The notes: generated by a model not told the origin, from the sequence alone. A stretch of 64,000 nucleotides of DNA from Serratia marcescens (GCF_001902635.1 NZ_MJAO01000013.1:1-64000); one strand, 5' to 3'. Shown: positions 34,794-43,589, counted from the stretch's first letter. Program-made: numbers and translations.

Positions 34794-35633
34794 ATGAAAC
34801 ATCGCGCTTTGGCCTTAACGTTGTTAGCCAGTCTGACCGGCCTCGCCGCCGGCGCCGCGCACGCGGACAAACTTGACGATATCAAGCAAGCCGGCGTGGT
34901 GCGCATCGCGGTGTTCGACAGCAACCCGCCGTTCGGCTACATCGATCCGCAGAGCAAGAAGCTGGTGGGCTACGATGTGGATGTCGCCGACGCGATCGGT
35001 AAAGCGCTGGGGGTGAAAGTGGAGCTGCGCGCCACCAACCCGGCCAACCGTATTCCGCTGCTGGTGTCGAAGAAGGTTGACCTGATCGCCGCCAACTTCA
35101 CCATTACCGACGAGCGCGCCAAGGAAGTGAACTTCAGCGTGCCGTACTTCGCCACCGGCCAGAAATTCATCGCTCGCAAAGGCGTGCTGAAAACCCCGGA
35201 AGACATCAAGAAACTGCGCATCGGCGCCGATAAGGGCACGGTGCAGGAAATCACCCTGCGCGAGCGTTTCCCGACGGCGAAAGTGATCTCCTACGATGAC
35301 ACCCCGCTGGCGTTCGTGGCGCTGCGCAATGGCAACGTGCAGGCGATCACCCAGGACGACGCCAAACTGGTCGGCCTGCTCGGCAACCTGCCGGCGGCGC
35401 AGAAGGCGGAGTTTGAAATTTCGCCGTTCAGCCTGACCAAAGAGTATCAGGGCGTCGGCATTCCCAAGGGCGAAGATCGCCTGACCGCCGCGGTGAACGA
35501 GACGCTGATCAAGCTGGAAAAAGACGGCGAAGCGGTTAAGATTTACGATCGCTGGTTCGGGCCGGAAACCCCATCTGCCCAGCCGCGCGGCGACTTCAAA
35601 ATCGCGCCTTTGGATCAACAACCGAAAGTCTGA
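34794..35633 (+). CDS. Amino-acid ABC transporter periplasmic binding protein (family 3)
   Basis: This 279-residue protein has a signal peptide ending AHA-D after residue 24 and a family 3 solute-binding fold for polar amino acids. Landmarks are VRIAVFDSNPPFGYID near the start of the mature part, GYDVDVADAIGKALG and the ligand loop ANFTITDERAKEVNFS. The arginine in ITDERAK and the NPANRIP segment are typical contacts for the ligand carboxylate. The exact amino acid cannot be told; glutamate, aspartate, glutamine and cystine are all possible. Two matching permeases follow, but no ATPase gene is nearby. The ATG follows AGGAGC. Confidence 0.85.
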   Translation: MKHRALALTLLASLTGLAAGAAHADKLDDIKQAGVVRIAVFDSNPPFGYIDPQSKKLVGYDVDVADAIGKALGVKVELRATNPANRIPLLVSKKVDLIAANFTITDERAKEVNFSVPYFATGQKFIARKGVLKTPEDIKKLRIGADKGTVQEITLRERFPTAKVISYDDTPLAFVALRNGNVQAITQDDAKLVGLLGNLPAAQKAEFEISPFSLTKEYQGVGIPKGEDRLTAAVNETLIKLEKDGEAVKIYDRWFGPETPSAQPRGDFKIAPLDQQPKV

Positions 35634-35662
35634 CTTAACCGTTCGCGGTGAGATCGGTACGG

Positions 35663-35686
35663 AGGGGCGCAGCTTGCTGCGCCCCT
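35663..35686 (+). repeat. Intercistronic hairpin after the amino-acid binding-protein gene
   Basis: AGGGGCGCAG (35663-35672) pairs perfectly with CTGCGCCCCT (35677-35686) around CTTG. It lies 30 bases after the stop and 28 bases before the permease start. No T-run follows. Confidence 0.7.
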
Positions 35687-35714
35687 GATGCATTCTGTAA
35701 GACAAGGATTGAAC

Positions 35715-36428
35715 ATGAACCTGGACTGGCTGCTGGCGCCGCAATACCTGAGCTGGCTGTGGCACGGTTTTCTGCTGACGCTGTGGCTTTCCGCCTGCGC
35801 GGGCCTGGCGGCCACGCTGCTGGGCTTTGTGCTGGCGGCGATGCGTGACAGCAGCCTGCGGCCGTTGCGCTGGCTGGCGATGGGCTACAGCTCGCTGTTT
35901 CGCAATACGCCGCTGCTGGTGCAGCTGTTCTTCTGGTACTTCGCCGCCGGGCAGATCTTGCCGTCCGCCGCCATGCAGTGGCTGAACAGTTCACATCAGG
36001 TCGGCCCGCTTGAGTGGCCGTCGTTCGAGTTTCTCGCCGGTTTCTTCGGCCTGACGCTGTACTCCACCGCCTTTATCGCCGAAGAGATCCGTTCCGGTAT
36101 TCGCGGCGTCGCCGGCGGGCAGAAATATGCCGCTCAGGCGCTGGGGCTGACCGGCTGGCAGGCGATGCGCTATGTGGTGCTGCCGCAGGCGCTGAAAATC
36201 GCGCTGCCGCCGCTGCTGGGCCAGTACATGAACGTGATCAAGAACTCGTCGCTGACCATGGCGATCGGCGTGGCCGAACTCTCTTACGCCTCGCGTCAGG
36301 TCGAAACCGAAACGTTGCGCACCTTCCAGGCGTTCGGCGTGGCGACGGTGCTGTATATCGCCATCATCGCGCTGCTGGAAGGCTGGGGCATGTGGCGCCA
36401 GCAGCGTAAACCGCTGGGAGGACATTGA
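35715..36428 (+). CDS. Polar amino-acid ABC transporter permease, first subunit
   Basis: This 237-residue inner-membrane protein belongs to the HisM/GlnP permease family. It has about five hydrophobic segments. The block FRNTPLLVQLFFWYF near residue 60 and the EAA-type loop YAAQALGLTGWQAMRYVVLPQA, the site that docks an ATPase, are intact. The ATG at 35715 follows AAGGA by six bases; the frame is open 9 codons upstream, but without a ribosome site. The second permease starts 1 base after its stop. Confidence 0.87.
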   Translation: MNLDWLLAPQYLSWLWHGFLLTLWLSACAGLAATLLGFVLAAMRDSSLRPLRWLAMGYSSLFRNTPLLVQLFFWYFAAGQILPSAAMQWLNSSHQVGPLEWPSFEFLAGFFGLTLYSTAFIAEEIRSGIRGVAGGQKYAAQALGLTGWQAMRYVVLPQALKIALPPLLGQYMNVIKNSSLTMAIGVAELSYASRQVETETLRTFQAFGVATVLYIAIIALLEGWGMWRQQRKPLGGH

Positions 36429-36429
36429 G

Positions 36430-37170
36430 ATGGATTTCAGCGTAATTCACGATAACCTGGGCTACCTGCTGTGGGGCACCTGGCCGGACGGGCCGCTGGG
36501 CGGCGCGGCGCTGACGTTGGCGATCAGCCTGATGGCCGGCGTGGCTTCGGCGGTGCTCGGTACCTTATTCGGCGTGGCGCTGGCGATGTCACGCGGCGTC
36601 GCTGCAGGATTGCTGGCGGCGGTGCTGGGCTTTTTCCGCGCTATTCCGGTCATCATGCTGATCTTCTGGACTTATTTCCTGCTGCCGATGGTGTTTGGCG
36701 TCGAGATCCCGGAAATCACCACCGTGGTGTGCGCGCTGGCGCTGATCGCTTCGGCCTATCTGGCCCATGCGGTGAAGGCCGGTATCGCCGCGATCGGCCC
36801 CGGCCAGTGGCAGGCCGGGCTTTCTCTGGGGCTGACCCGCTGGCAGACGCTGCGCATGATCGTGCTGCCGCAGGCGCTGCGCATGATGGTGCCGTCGTTC
36901 ATCAACCAGTGGATTTCCCTGATCAAAGACACCTCGCTGGCTTATATCGTCGGCGTTGGCGAACTGACCTTCCTGGCGACCCAGGTCAACAACCGCAGCA
37001 TGGTCTACCCGATGGAAGTGTTCCTGTTTGTGGCGCTGGTCTATTTCGTGTTCTGCCTGGCGCTCGATCTGCTAGCCAACGCGGTTAACCGCCGCTTCGG
37101 TGCGCAAACCCGCGCGCTGAAGCGCTCCTGGCGCTGGTGGCGCAATAAGCCACCGCTGCCGGCCAGTTAA
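36430..37170 (+). CDS. Polar amino-acid ABC transporter permease, second subunit
   Basis: This 246-residue permease is the likely heterodimer partner of the gene before it. It shows the same family features: FFRAIPVIMLIFWTYFLLP, the EAA-type loop QAGLSLGLTRWQTLRMIVLPQA and a C-terminal basic tail. An ATP-binding subunit would normally follow in such operons, but the next gene is yieH on the other strand. The stop TAA overlaps the yieH stop within a shared TTAA. Confidence 0.87.
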   Translation: MDFSVIHDNLGYLLWGTWPDGPLGGAALTLAISLMAGVASAVLGTLFGVALAMSRGVAAGLLAAVLGFFRAIPVIMLIFWTYFLLPMVFGVEIPEITTVVCALALIASAYLAHAVKAGIAAIGPGQWQAGLSLGLTRWQTLRMIVLPQALRMMVPSFINQWISLIKDTSLAYIVGVGELTFLATQVNNRSMVYPMEVFLFVALVYFVFCLALDLLANAVNRRFGAQTRALKRSWRWWRNKPPLPAS

Positions 37171-37835
37171 TCGGCCGTCAGTCGCCAGCCGCGTTCGCGC
37201 CACAGCGCGGGCAGCTGAGCCAAATCGTCAAACGTCGTCACCAGCGGGTGGTCGATCGGCGGGTTATGCGGATCGGCGCAGAAGTAAAAGACCGGAATGC
37301 CGGCATTGATACCGGCCTGGGCGCCGGCGGGTGAGTCGTCCACCAGGATGCAATGCGTCACCGGCACCTGCATCTGTTCGGCGGCGTGAAACACGATCGC
37401 CGGATCCGGTTTCCAGCGCTGAAGGTCGTAGCCGCTGAACAATCGGTCATCAAAATAGGGCAGCATGCCGGTCAGGCCGAGCGAGTGCTGCATCTTGCTG
37501 ACCGGCCCGTTGGAGACGGTGCAGACAGGCACCGTCAGCTGCGCCAGCAGCTCGCGGGCACCGGCAATCTGCTGCAGTTCGCTGTCGAACAGCCGTGCCA
37601 CTTCCTGCCGATACAGCGGCTCCAGCACCTCCTTTGCCAGGTTAACACCCTGCTCGGCGTTGACCCGATCGATGATCTCGTACAGCTTCACCCCTTTGTA
37701 TTTCTTGAACACCTCTTCCAGCGATAGATGAATGCCGTAGTGGGCGAACATGTGTACATAGGCTTTGCTGCACAGCACTTCGCTGTCCACCAGTGTGCCG
37801 TCGCAGTCGAACAAAATGCAGTCAATCTGATTCAT
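37167..37835 (-). CDS. yieH: HAD-family phosphatase YieH-like
   Basis: This is a 222-residue haloacid-dehalogenase phosphatase of the beta-phosphoglucomutase-like group. The nucleophile motif FDCDGTLVDSE gives Asp10 and the general acid Asp12. Motif II is CTVSNGP and the acidic motif IV is ILVDDSPAGAQAG. E. coli YieH acts on 6-phosphogluconate and similar small phosphates; the same is likely but not proven here. It lies head to tail with the Nudix gene upstream. Confidence 0.85.
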   Translation of the reverse strand: MNQIDCILFDCDGTLVDSEVLCSKAYVHMFAHYGIHLSLEEVFKKYKGVKLYEIIDRVNAEQGVNLAKEVLEPLYRQEVARLFDSELQQIAGARELLAQLTVPVCTVSNGPVSKMQHSLGLTGMLPYFDDRLFSGYDLQRWKPDPAIVFHAAEQMQVPVTHCILVDDSPAGAQAGINAGIPVFYFCADPHNPPIDHPLVTTFDDLAQLPALWRERGWRLTAD

Positions 37836-37881
37836 GCGGGACAGGTTCCTTCGGGTTAGCGCCGCTGAGGCCGCTCAGCGA

Positions 37882-38286
37882 TCACTTGATCAGGTTGCGC
37901 GCCTTGAGATCGTGCAAAATCAGCGCGGCGACTTGTGAACAGTGCGGCAAATCGCGGCTGTCGCACCACCTCAGTTCGGCGATTTCGGCGGCCGGCTGCA
38001 GTTGCCCGGTAAACCCGGCCTGATAGCAGCGAATGCGCACCTGGGTGCCGTCCTGCTTGCCGTCCGCCGGGCCGGCGAATTCGCCGTAAAACGCGATGGA
38101 TTCCGGCTGTAGCGCGACGGTCAGCTCTTCGTCGATTTCGCGGCACAGCGCCTGTTCATCGGTTTCGCCCGCTTCGCGTTTTCCGCCCGGCACATAAAAC
38201 AGCGTCTTGTTGTGCGAGCGCACCAGCGCCACTTTGTCGTCTTTCAGCGTGATCAACGCGAGCTTATCGATAAAAGTCGAAGACAT
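37882..38286 (-). CDS. Nudix hydrolase
   Basis: This 134-residue protein has a Nudix box at residues 35-57 (from Gly35 to Val57) with Glu41, Arg49, Glu50, Glu53 and Glu54 in place. Those glutamates bind the catalytic metal, so it should be active on a nucleoside diphosphate linked to another moiety. The box deviates at its last conserved glycine, which is Thr56. The substrate cannot be predicted. It lies 46 bases upstream of yieH on the same strand. Confidence 0.82.
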   Translation of the reverse strand: MSSTFIDKLALITLKDDKVALVRSHNKTLFYVPGGKREAGETDEQALCREIDEELTVALQPESIAFYGEFAGPADGKQDGTQVRIRCYQAGFTGQLQPAAEIAELRWCDSRDLPHCSQVAALILHDLKARNLIK

Positions 38287-38521
38287 GCGGATTCCTGTTT
38301 TTTTTAGCGGGTAGGATAAGAGATGCGATAGGCCATTTTATCGGCCGTGCCGGCAAACGGCAACGCAGCGGGAGCAACAGGGGATGAATGTCTGTAAATA
38401 CAAGCCGTTGACGTGTTTAGCCGTAAAGACGGCGAAAAAAACCTGTGATCGGCGTCAAAAGCCCCACTTTTTGTTATAGGATAGCCAGCGACTGTCCATT
38501 CCCATTTTCGGAATTCTGATA

Positions 38522-39859
38522 ATGACCAAACCAGTATCTGGCCTTGACGCTGAGCAAGGCTTGCTTGGGCGCGTGTTTAAACTCAAGCAACATGGCACGA
38601 CGGCGCGTACGGAAACGATTGCCGGTATCACCACCTTCCTCACCATGGTGTATATCGTGTTCGTTAACCCGCAAATTTTGGGCGCGGCGGGCATGGATAC
38701 CCAGGCGGTATTTGTCACTACCTGTTTGATCGCCGCCTTCGGCAGCATCTTCATGGGCCTGCTGGCGAACCTGCCGGTGGCGCTGGCCCCGGCGATGGGG
38801 TTGAATGCCTTCTTCGCCTTCGTGGTGGTCGGGGCGATGGGCATCTCCTGGCAGGTGGGCATGGGCGCCATTTTCTGGGGGGCAGTCGGCCTGCTGTTGC
38901 TGACCGTTTTCCGCATCCGTTACTGGATGATCGCCAACATTCCGGTCAGTCTGCGGGTCGGCATCACCAGCGGCATCGGTTTGTTCATCGGCATGATGGG
39001 GCTGAAAAACGCCGGCATCGTGGTGGCCAACCCGGACACGCTGGTGACCATCGGCAGCCTGACTTCGCACAACGTGCTGCTGGGGGCGCTCGGCTTCTTC
39101 ATCATCGCCGTGCTCTCTTCGCGTAATTTCCACGCGGCGGTGCTGGTGTCGATCGTGGTGACTACCCTGATCGGTTGGCTGCTGGGCGACGTGAAATACG
39201 GCGGCCTGTTCTCCATGCCGCCGAGCATCACCTCGGTGGTGGGCCAGGTCGACGTGGCCGGCGCGCTGAACATCGGGCTGGCCGGGGTGATCTTCTCGTT
39301 TATGCTGGTGAACCTGTTCGACTCCTCCGGCACGCTGATCGGCGTCACTGATAAAGCCGGCTTGACCGACAACCAGGGCAAGTTCCCGCGCATGAAGCAG
39401 GCGCTGTACGTCGACAGCATCAGCTCGGTGGCCGGTTCGCTGGCGGGCACTTCTTCCGTTACCGCTTACATCGAGAGTTCGTCCGGCGTCGCCGTCGGCG
39501 GCCGCACCGGTTTGACGGCGGTGGTCACAGGCCTGCTGTTCCTGCTGGTGATCTTCCTGTCGCCGTTGGCGGGCATGGTGCCGGCTTACGCCGCCGCCGG
39601 TGCGTTGATCTACGTTGGCGTGCTGATGACTTCCAGCCTGGCGCGGGTGAAGTGGGACGATTTGACCGAAGCGGTGCCGGCGTTTGTCACCGCAGTGATG
39701 ATGCCGTTTAGCTTCTCGATTACCGAAGGTATCGCGCTTGGCTTTATCTCCTACTGCGTGATGAAGCTCGGCACCGGCCGCTGGCGTGAAATCAGCCCGT
39801 GCGTGGTGGTGGTGGCGCTGCTGTTCGTGCTGAAGATCGTCTTCGTCGACGGCCACTGA
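38522..39859 (+). CDS. adeP: Adenine permease of the NCS2/AzgA family
   Basis: This 445-residue inner-membrane purine transporter matches E. coli AdeP (YieG) in length and landmarks. These are the N-terminal GLLGRVFKLKQHGTTARTE, the loop ALAPAMGLNAFFAFVVV, VNLFDSSGTLIGV and the C-terminal TSSVTAYIESSSGVAVGGRTG. It should import adenine with protons. The 235-base upstream gap has no gene. A GCAAACG half-site near 38355 recalls a PurR box, but the other half does not match. Confidence 0.92.
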   Translation: MTKPVSGLDAEQGLLGRVFKLKQHGTTARTETIAGITTFLTMVYIVFVNPQILGAAGMDTQAVFVTTCLIAAFGSIFMGLLANLPVALAPAMGLNAFFAFVVVGAMGISWQVGMGAIFWGAVGLLLLTVFRIRYWMIANIPVSLRVGITSGIGLFIGMMGLKNAGIVVANPDTLVTIGSLTSHNVLLGALGFFIIAVLSSRNFHAAVLVSIVVTTLIGWLLGDVKYGGLFSMPPSITSVVGQVDVAGALNIGLAGVIFSFMLVNLFDSSGTLIGVTDKAGLTDNQGKFPRMKQALYVDSISSVAGSLAGTSSVTAYIESSSGVAVGGRTGLTAVVTGLLFLLVIFLSPLAGMVPAYAAAGALIYVGVLMTSSLARVKWDDLTEAVPAFVTAVMMPFSFSITEGIALGFISYCVMKLGTGRWREISPCVVVVALLFVLKIVFVDGH

Positions 39860-39866
39860 CAGCCAC

Positions 39867-39888
39867 AGGGCCGATGCCTGTCGGCCCT
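39867..39888. terminator. Hairpin between convergent adeP and hydrolase-like gene
   Basis: AGGGCCGA (39867-39874) pairs with TCGGCCCT (39881-39888) around a 6-base loop. Neither strand has a T-run after it, so termination efficiency is doubtful. Confidence 0.45.
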
Positions 39889-39894
39889 GAAATC

Positions 39895-40950
39895 TTATAC
39901 TCCCGGCGTCGCATCCGGCGCCCGATCCAACATCCACTGCAACGGCCGCCTGAAGCGTGCCTGCCAGCTGCCGGCGGCATCTTCGCCCTGGGCGAAGTGC
40001 AGCGTCTGCACCTGATTCTCTTCCCCGAACAGATTGGCGAAGTGCAACGCCAGCGCCTGCTCGCTGAAGTTCTGCCGATCGTAATACGCCATCACGATTT
40101 TCTTTTGCGCCGCCAGCGACTGCTGGGCCGGTTTGATCTCGCCGTTGGGCGCGATCAGCAAGGCGCCGGCGTAAAACTGCGGGTACTTCGCCATCAGATT
40201 GGCGGCGTGCAGTGCGCCCTGGCCGCGGGCGCTGAGGTAAATCCGTTGGGGATCCAGCTTTAACTGGGGAGCCAGTTGTTGCACCGTGTGCTGAATGGCA
40301 GTTTGGGTACCCTCGTCGCTGTAATTCGACCAGCGGAAGCTGTTTTCCGATAGCATCTGGGTGCCGTTGAGCTCGATGTAGGCCACGCCCATTTCACCGA
40401 ACAGCAGCCGTTCCTCGGGGCTGATGGCGGCGGCTTTGCCGTAGGTGTGCAGGAAGATCACTGTTGGCCACCCTTCGGGCGGTGCCTCGCCGCCCGGCAC
40501 TGCGTAGCTGGCTTTGCCTTCATAGTGGCGGGCGTGCTGCAGATAGCGCGCTTTGGTGGCGGCCAGGATGGATTGATAGGTGGCGCTGTGCTGCAGGCTG
40601 TTGAAGGCGTCGTCCTCCAGCAGGTTGTAGTAATACCATAACCCGCGATCGGCGCTCAGCTGCAGGTAGCGCTCTGCCAGCTCGGTTTGCCCTTTCTCCG
40701 CCGATGACGCTGCCAGCTGATAGGGTGCCCAGACATTGCGATCGTCTTCGCGCATCAGCGTCAGGTACAGCGACATGGCGCCGAGTTTTCTATCTTCCTG
40801 GTTCTGCAATGAACGTGGCAGCTGGGTGTTCAGCGCGCTGTGCGCAGGCAGTTCCAGCGGCTCTTCGCCGGCGGGATAACGTATGTCTGTGGCTAAAGCA
40901 GGTCTGGTGATGGAAGCGAAAAATAACGCTAAAATGAAAAAATAAATCAT
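39895..40950 (-). CDS. Secreted alpha/beta-hydrolase-like protein lacking the usual serine
   Basis: This 351-residue protein has a signal peptide ending ALA-TD at residue 20 and should be periplasmic. Residues 55-135 look helical, with a tetratricopeptide-like spacing. The C-terminal part from about residue 160 resembles an alpha/beta hydrolase: strand TVIFLHTYG, then RIYLSARGQGALHAANLMAKYP at the nucleophile elbow. The expected GxSxG reads ARGQG (241-245), so Gly243 replaces the catalytic serine. I do not know its function. It is alone on the minus strand. Confidence 0.65.
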   Translation of the reverse strand: MIYFFILALFFASITRPALATDIRYPAGEEPLELPAHSALNTQLPRSLQNQEDRKLGAMSLYLTLMREDDRNVWAPYQLAASSAEKGQTELAERYLQLSADRGLWYYYNLLEDDAFNSLQHSATYQSILAATKARYLQHARHYEGKASYAVPGGEAPPEGWPTVIFLHTYGKAAAISPEERLLFGEMGVAYIELNGTQMLSENSFRWSNYSDEGTQTAIQHTVQQLAPQLKLDPQRIYLSARGQGALHAANLMAKYPQFYAGALLIAPNGEIKPAQQSLAAQKKIVMAYYDRQNFSEQALALHFANLFGEENQVQTLHFAQGEDAAGSWQARFRRPLQWMLDRAPDATPGV

Positions 40951-41026
40951 GCTATGGCTTTAATTTTAAATGAATTAACGGACTTCATGTCCTGTCGCGG
41001 CACCCGGCGGGCGCCGCGAGACCTGA

Positions 41027-41593
41027 TCACTCCACGCGGCGGATAAAATCGCTGAACGCGGACAGCTGGCCAGTCAGGAAATCCAGCGTTCCTTGTTCGA
41101 TCAATTCACCGGCCTGTTCGTCGACCTTGCTTTGGATCACGCCGCCCATAAACTCCGGCTTGTTCATCACCATCGCATCGAGGAATACCAGAATTTGGCG
41201 CAGGTGGTATTGGCAGCGTGCGCCGCCGATTGGCCCCATCGAACTGGTTTGAATGGCCACCGGTTTGCCGGCCAGCGGCTGGTTCGGCAAGCGCGACAGC
41301 CAGTCGATGGCGTTTTTCAACCCGCCGGGTACGGAATAGTTGTATTCGGGGGTCACGATGATCACGCCGTCGGCCTGGCGGATCTGCTCGGCGATTGTCT
41401 CAACCGCGGCGGGAAAACCTTCGCCCTGTTGCAGGTCGGCATCGTACAGCGGGATATCGCGGATGGAAGGCAGCGCTTCAATGGTGACGCCTTGCGGGGC
41501 CAGGCCAGGCAGAGCGCGGGCCACCATGGCGTTGTAAGAGCCCTTGCGCAGGCTGCCGAGCAGGGTGACGATTTTTAAGGTTTGGTCTGACAT
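41027..41593 (-). CDS. chrR: NADPH-dependent FMN quinone/chromate reductase ChrR (YieF)
   Basis: ChrR is a soluble flavoprotein that reduces quinones, and chromate as a side reaction, protecting against oxidative stress. The 188-residue protein has the FMN phosphate loop LLGSLRKGSYN near the start and TPEYNYSVPGGLKNAIDWLSR, the NADPH-dependent FMN reductase signature. QTSSMGPIGGARCQYHLRQIL is also typical. I chose the ATG at 41593, preceded by GGGAG, since the 30 codons upstream match nothing in the family. Confidence 0.92.
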   Translation of the reverse strand: MSDQTLKIVTLLGSLRKGSYNAMVARALPGLAPQGVTIEALPSIRDIPLYDADLQQGEGFPAAVETIAEQIRQADGVIIVTPEYNYSVPGGLKNAIDWLSRLPNQPLAGKPVAIQTSSMGPIGGARCQYHLRQILVFLDAMVMNKPEFMGGVIQSKVDEQAGELIEQGTLDFLTGQLSAFSDFIRRVE

Positions 41594-41754
41594 GGTGATT
41601 CTCCCTTTCGAATGAGCAGATTCAGCGTACAACATGGGCGAATAGTAGGCTAAAGCGCTGGTCGAGAATAGGCGATCGCTCAATATTTAGCGGTCTTTAC
41701 AATTTAATGCAGAAACGCGCGCGGAAAGGAAAGTTCTACCCGTCTTTCGCCGCG

Positions 41755-42480
41755 TTAGCCGGGCGTCGTCAAGCCGGTCAGTTTGACGAAGCGTGAGGAG
41801 GCCGCGGGACTGCGCGGCGAGATCTCCCCGTCTTTCTGCAGGCCGTGGTGCTCTTCGTAGCGCCAGCACAGCAGGCGTTCCAGACTGGGAGCGCAGGCGC
41901 AGGCCCAGCTCAGGTATTCGTCGGCGTCGCTCATCACCTGAACGTGAGGCGTGGCGCTGGATCGCAGATGGCCGGAGAACGGGTGCAGGCGCAGCGTAGA
42001 CTGCCCGCTGTTGCCCAGGCCGGAAATTTTCAGCACGCTTTGCCGGATGCTCCACAGCTGCGTTTCCGCCTCCAGTCGATCGTCCTGCGCGCCGATCCAG
42101 GCGCTTTCCGCCGGCGTTTGGTGCGCGTGTTGCAGCGCGCTTTGCCGATTGCCGCGTGCGCGCATCACTTCGATATCCAGCCCGACTTTACCCTCATCGC
42201 TCAGCAGCACGCCGACGGTGTTGCTGGCGTAAGCGAGGCTGAAATCGGGCAGTTGATGATCGGCGAAGCAGGGGCGGCCGGTTGGGGTGGTGGCGATGGG
42301 CGGCAGCGTCGGCAGGCCGTACAGGTAGAACATCATTTCGGCGAGCAGGATGCGCCCTTGCAGGTAGCGCGTGCGACGCTTGATGGAGAAGGCGCGGGTG
42401 GCGGCGATCGCTTCGTCGGAGAGTCTCTGGGTATCCAGAACTGCGGAGGCCGGGATCCATCGGGCAAAATGACACGCCAT
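41755..42480 (-). CDS. yieE: 4'-phosphopantetheinyl transferase superfamily protein (YieE-like)
   Basis: Members of this family transfer phosphopantetheine from coenzyme A to carrier proteins. The 241-residue protein has the Mg2+-binding motif GLDIEV at residues 100-105. The second motif, normally W-x-x-K-E-A-x-x-K, reads WSIRQSVLK (143-151), with Arg-Gln in place of Lys-Glu. E. coli YieE appears to vary at the same place, so this may mark a divergent branch rather than a dead copy. It follows the metallo-hydrolase gene on the same strand. Confidence 0.75.
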   Translation of the reverse strand: MACHFARWIPASAVLDTQRLSDEAIAATRAFSIKRRTRYLQGRILLAEMMFYLYGLPTLPPIATTPTGRPCFADHQLPDFSLAYASNTVGVLLSDEGKVGLDIEVMRARGNRQSALQHAHQTPAESAWIGAQDDRLEAETQLWSIRQSVLKISGLGNSGQSTLRLHPFSGHLRSSATPHVQVMSDADEYLSWACACAPSLERLLCWRYEEHHGLQKDGEISPRSPAASSRFVKLTGLTTPG

Positions 42481-42636
42481 TGTTCACTCCATCACAGAGG
42501 GTCGCTAAGAACGCTGGGGTGTTAGATTAAGACTAAGTTGAGGATTTATCATCAAAAAACACTATGCGTTTTATCCGATTTGTTGTCGAATTTACGCATG
42601 AACGGCATAGGCGATGGCCAACCTTGCCGCACTGCT

Positions 42637-43437
42637 TTATTCCAGGATCCAGGTATCGCCGGTGGCTGGCGCGAGCCCTTCCGGCAACCATAGCCGGCCC
42701 CAGGTGCCGGTACAGTGGCAGCCCATGATCTTTTCCGGCTGATGTTGCCGCAAAAAAAGGCGGACGCGCCAGAGCGTGAGCGGGGAAGCGCAGCGCAGAT
42801 GAAAACCGCCGATCAAGGCGTGGATCCGGTCGATCCCGGTGATTTTCTGGCAGTGGCGCACGATATTGACGATCCCGCGATGCCCGCAGCCGGTCACGAT
42901 CACCAGACCGCGATCCGACTTGTAAATCAGCACCCCTTCGTCGATCACGTAATCCACCGCCGCATTTTCCCCGGTAATCACCCCGTAGGCGCGCGGTGCG
43001 GGCACCGCGATCTCGCCTGACCACATAAAGCGATCGCCGATCGCCAGCGGTTCGCGGCTGTAGTGCATGCAGTGGCGCGAGTAGTCGATGTCTAAAGAGA
43101 GCTTTTTGATTTTACGGGTGTGACCCAACACCTTCAGCGCTGCATAGCGCTCGTCGCCGATCTGTGGATGGCAGATGATGCGACTGTTGTCGGGCAGCCA
43201 AGCGACGCCGCCGCAGTGGTCATAGTGGCCGTGGGAGAGCACCGTGGCGGTGACGCGGGTGAGATCGACGCCCATCAGCGCCGCGTTGCGCAGGAAGCTG
43301 TCGTCGGGGCCGGTGTCGAACAGAATGGAAGTCGTTTCATCCTCAATCAGCAGGCTCAACCCGGCTTTGGCCTGCAATGACGGGTTGGCGCCGGCGGCGC
43401 GGCGGTTTTCCAACAGTACCTTGAGGGTCAATGCCAT
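42637..43437 (-). CDS. Metallo-beta-lactamase-fold hydrolase, dihydropterin synthase-like group
   Basis: This 266-residue protein has the metal motif SHGHYDHCGG with His69, His71, Asp73 and His74. Later ligands are in TGCGHRGIVNI, IGGFHLR and GCHCTG. That set of motifs belongs to the group containing archaeal ribofuranosylaminobenzene phosphate enzymes, but in bacteria the substrate is unknown. I use the ATG at 43437, which gives the fold's usual start MALTLKVLLENR; the frame is open for 56 more codons of low-complexity sequence upstream. Confidence 0.8.
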   Translation of the reverse strand: MALTLKVLLENRRAAGANPSLQAKAGLSLLIEDETTSILFDTGPDDSFLRNAALMGVDLTRVTATVLSHGHYDHCGGVAWLPDNSRIICHPQIGDERYAALKVLGHTRKIKKLSLDIDYSRHCMHYSREPLAIGDRFMWSGEIAVPAPRAYGVITGENAAVDYVIDEGVLIYKSDRGLVIVTGCGHRGIVNIVRHCQKITGIDRIHALIGGFHLRCASPLTLWRVRLFLRQHQPEKIMGCHCTGTWGRLWLPEGLAPATGDTWILE

Positions 43438-43530
43438 GATGAACTCGTTCCTGAGAGAGATTCCTGACTGGTCAGTATAGCGCGGGGTGCTGCGGTGGCT
43501 CTGTGAGCCGGCGCGCAGAGCGAGAGTGGG

Positions 43531-43568
43531 AAAGAAAAACGGCCGGAACAAGGGCTTGTCCCGGCCGT
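43531..43568 (-). terminator. mnmE terminator
   Basis: The arms 43539-43552 and 43555-43568 pair over 14 bases with one wobble pair and a 2-base loop gap. On the minus strand the stem is followed by TTTTTCTTT. It lies 21 bases after the mnmE stop. Confidence 0.88.
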
Positions 43569-43589
43569 GAGGGCGTTTGTTGGTGCGGC

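Noticed and set aside
38340..38370. PurR-like half-site (GCAAACG) upstream of adeP
   Set aside because: The second half of the expected palindrome is missing, so the match is no better than chance in this GC-rich sequence.
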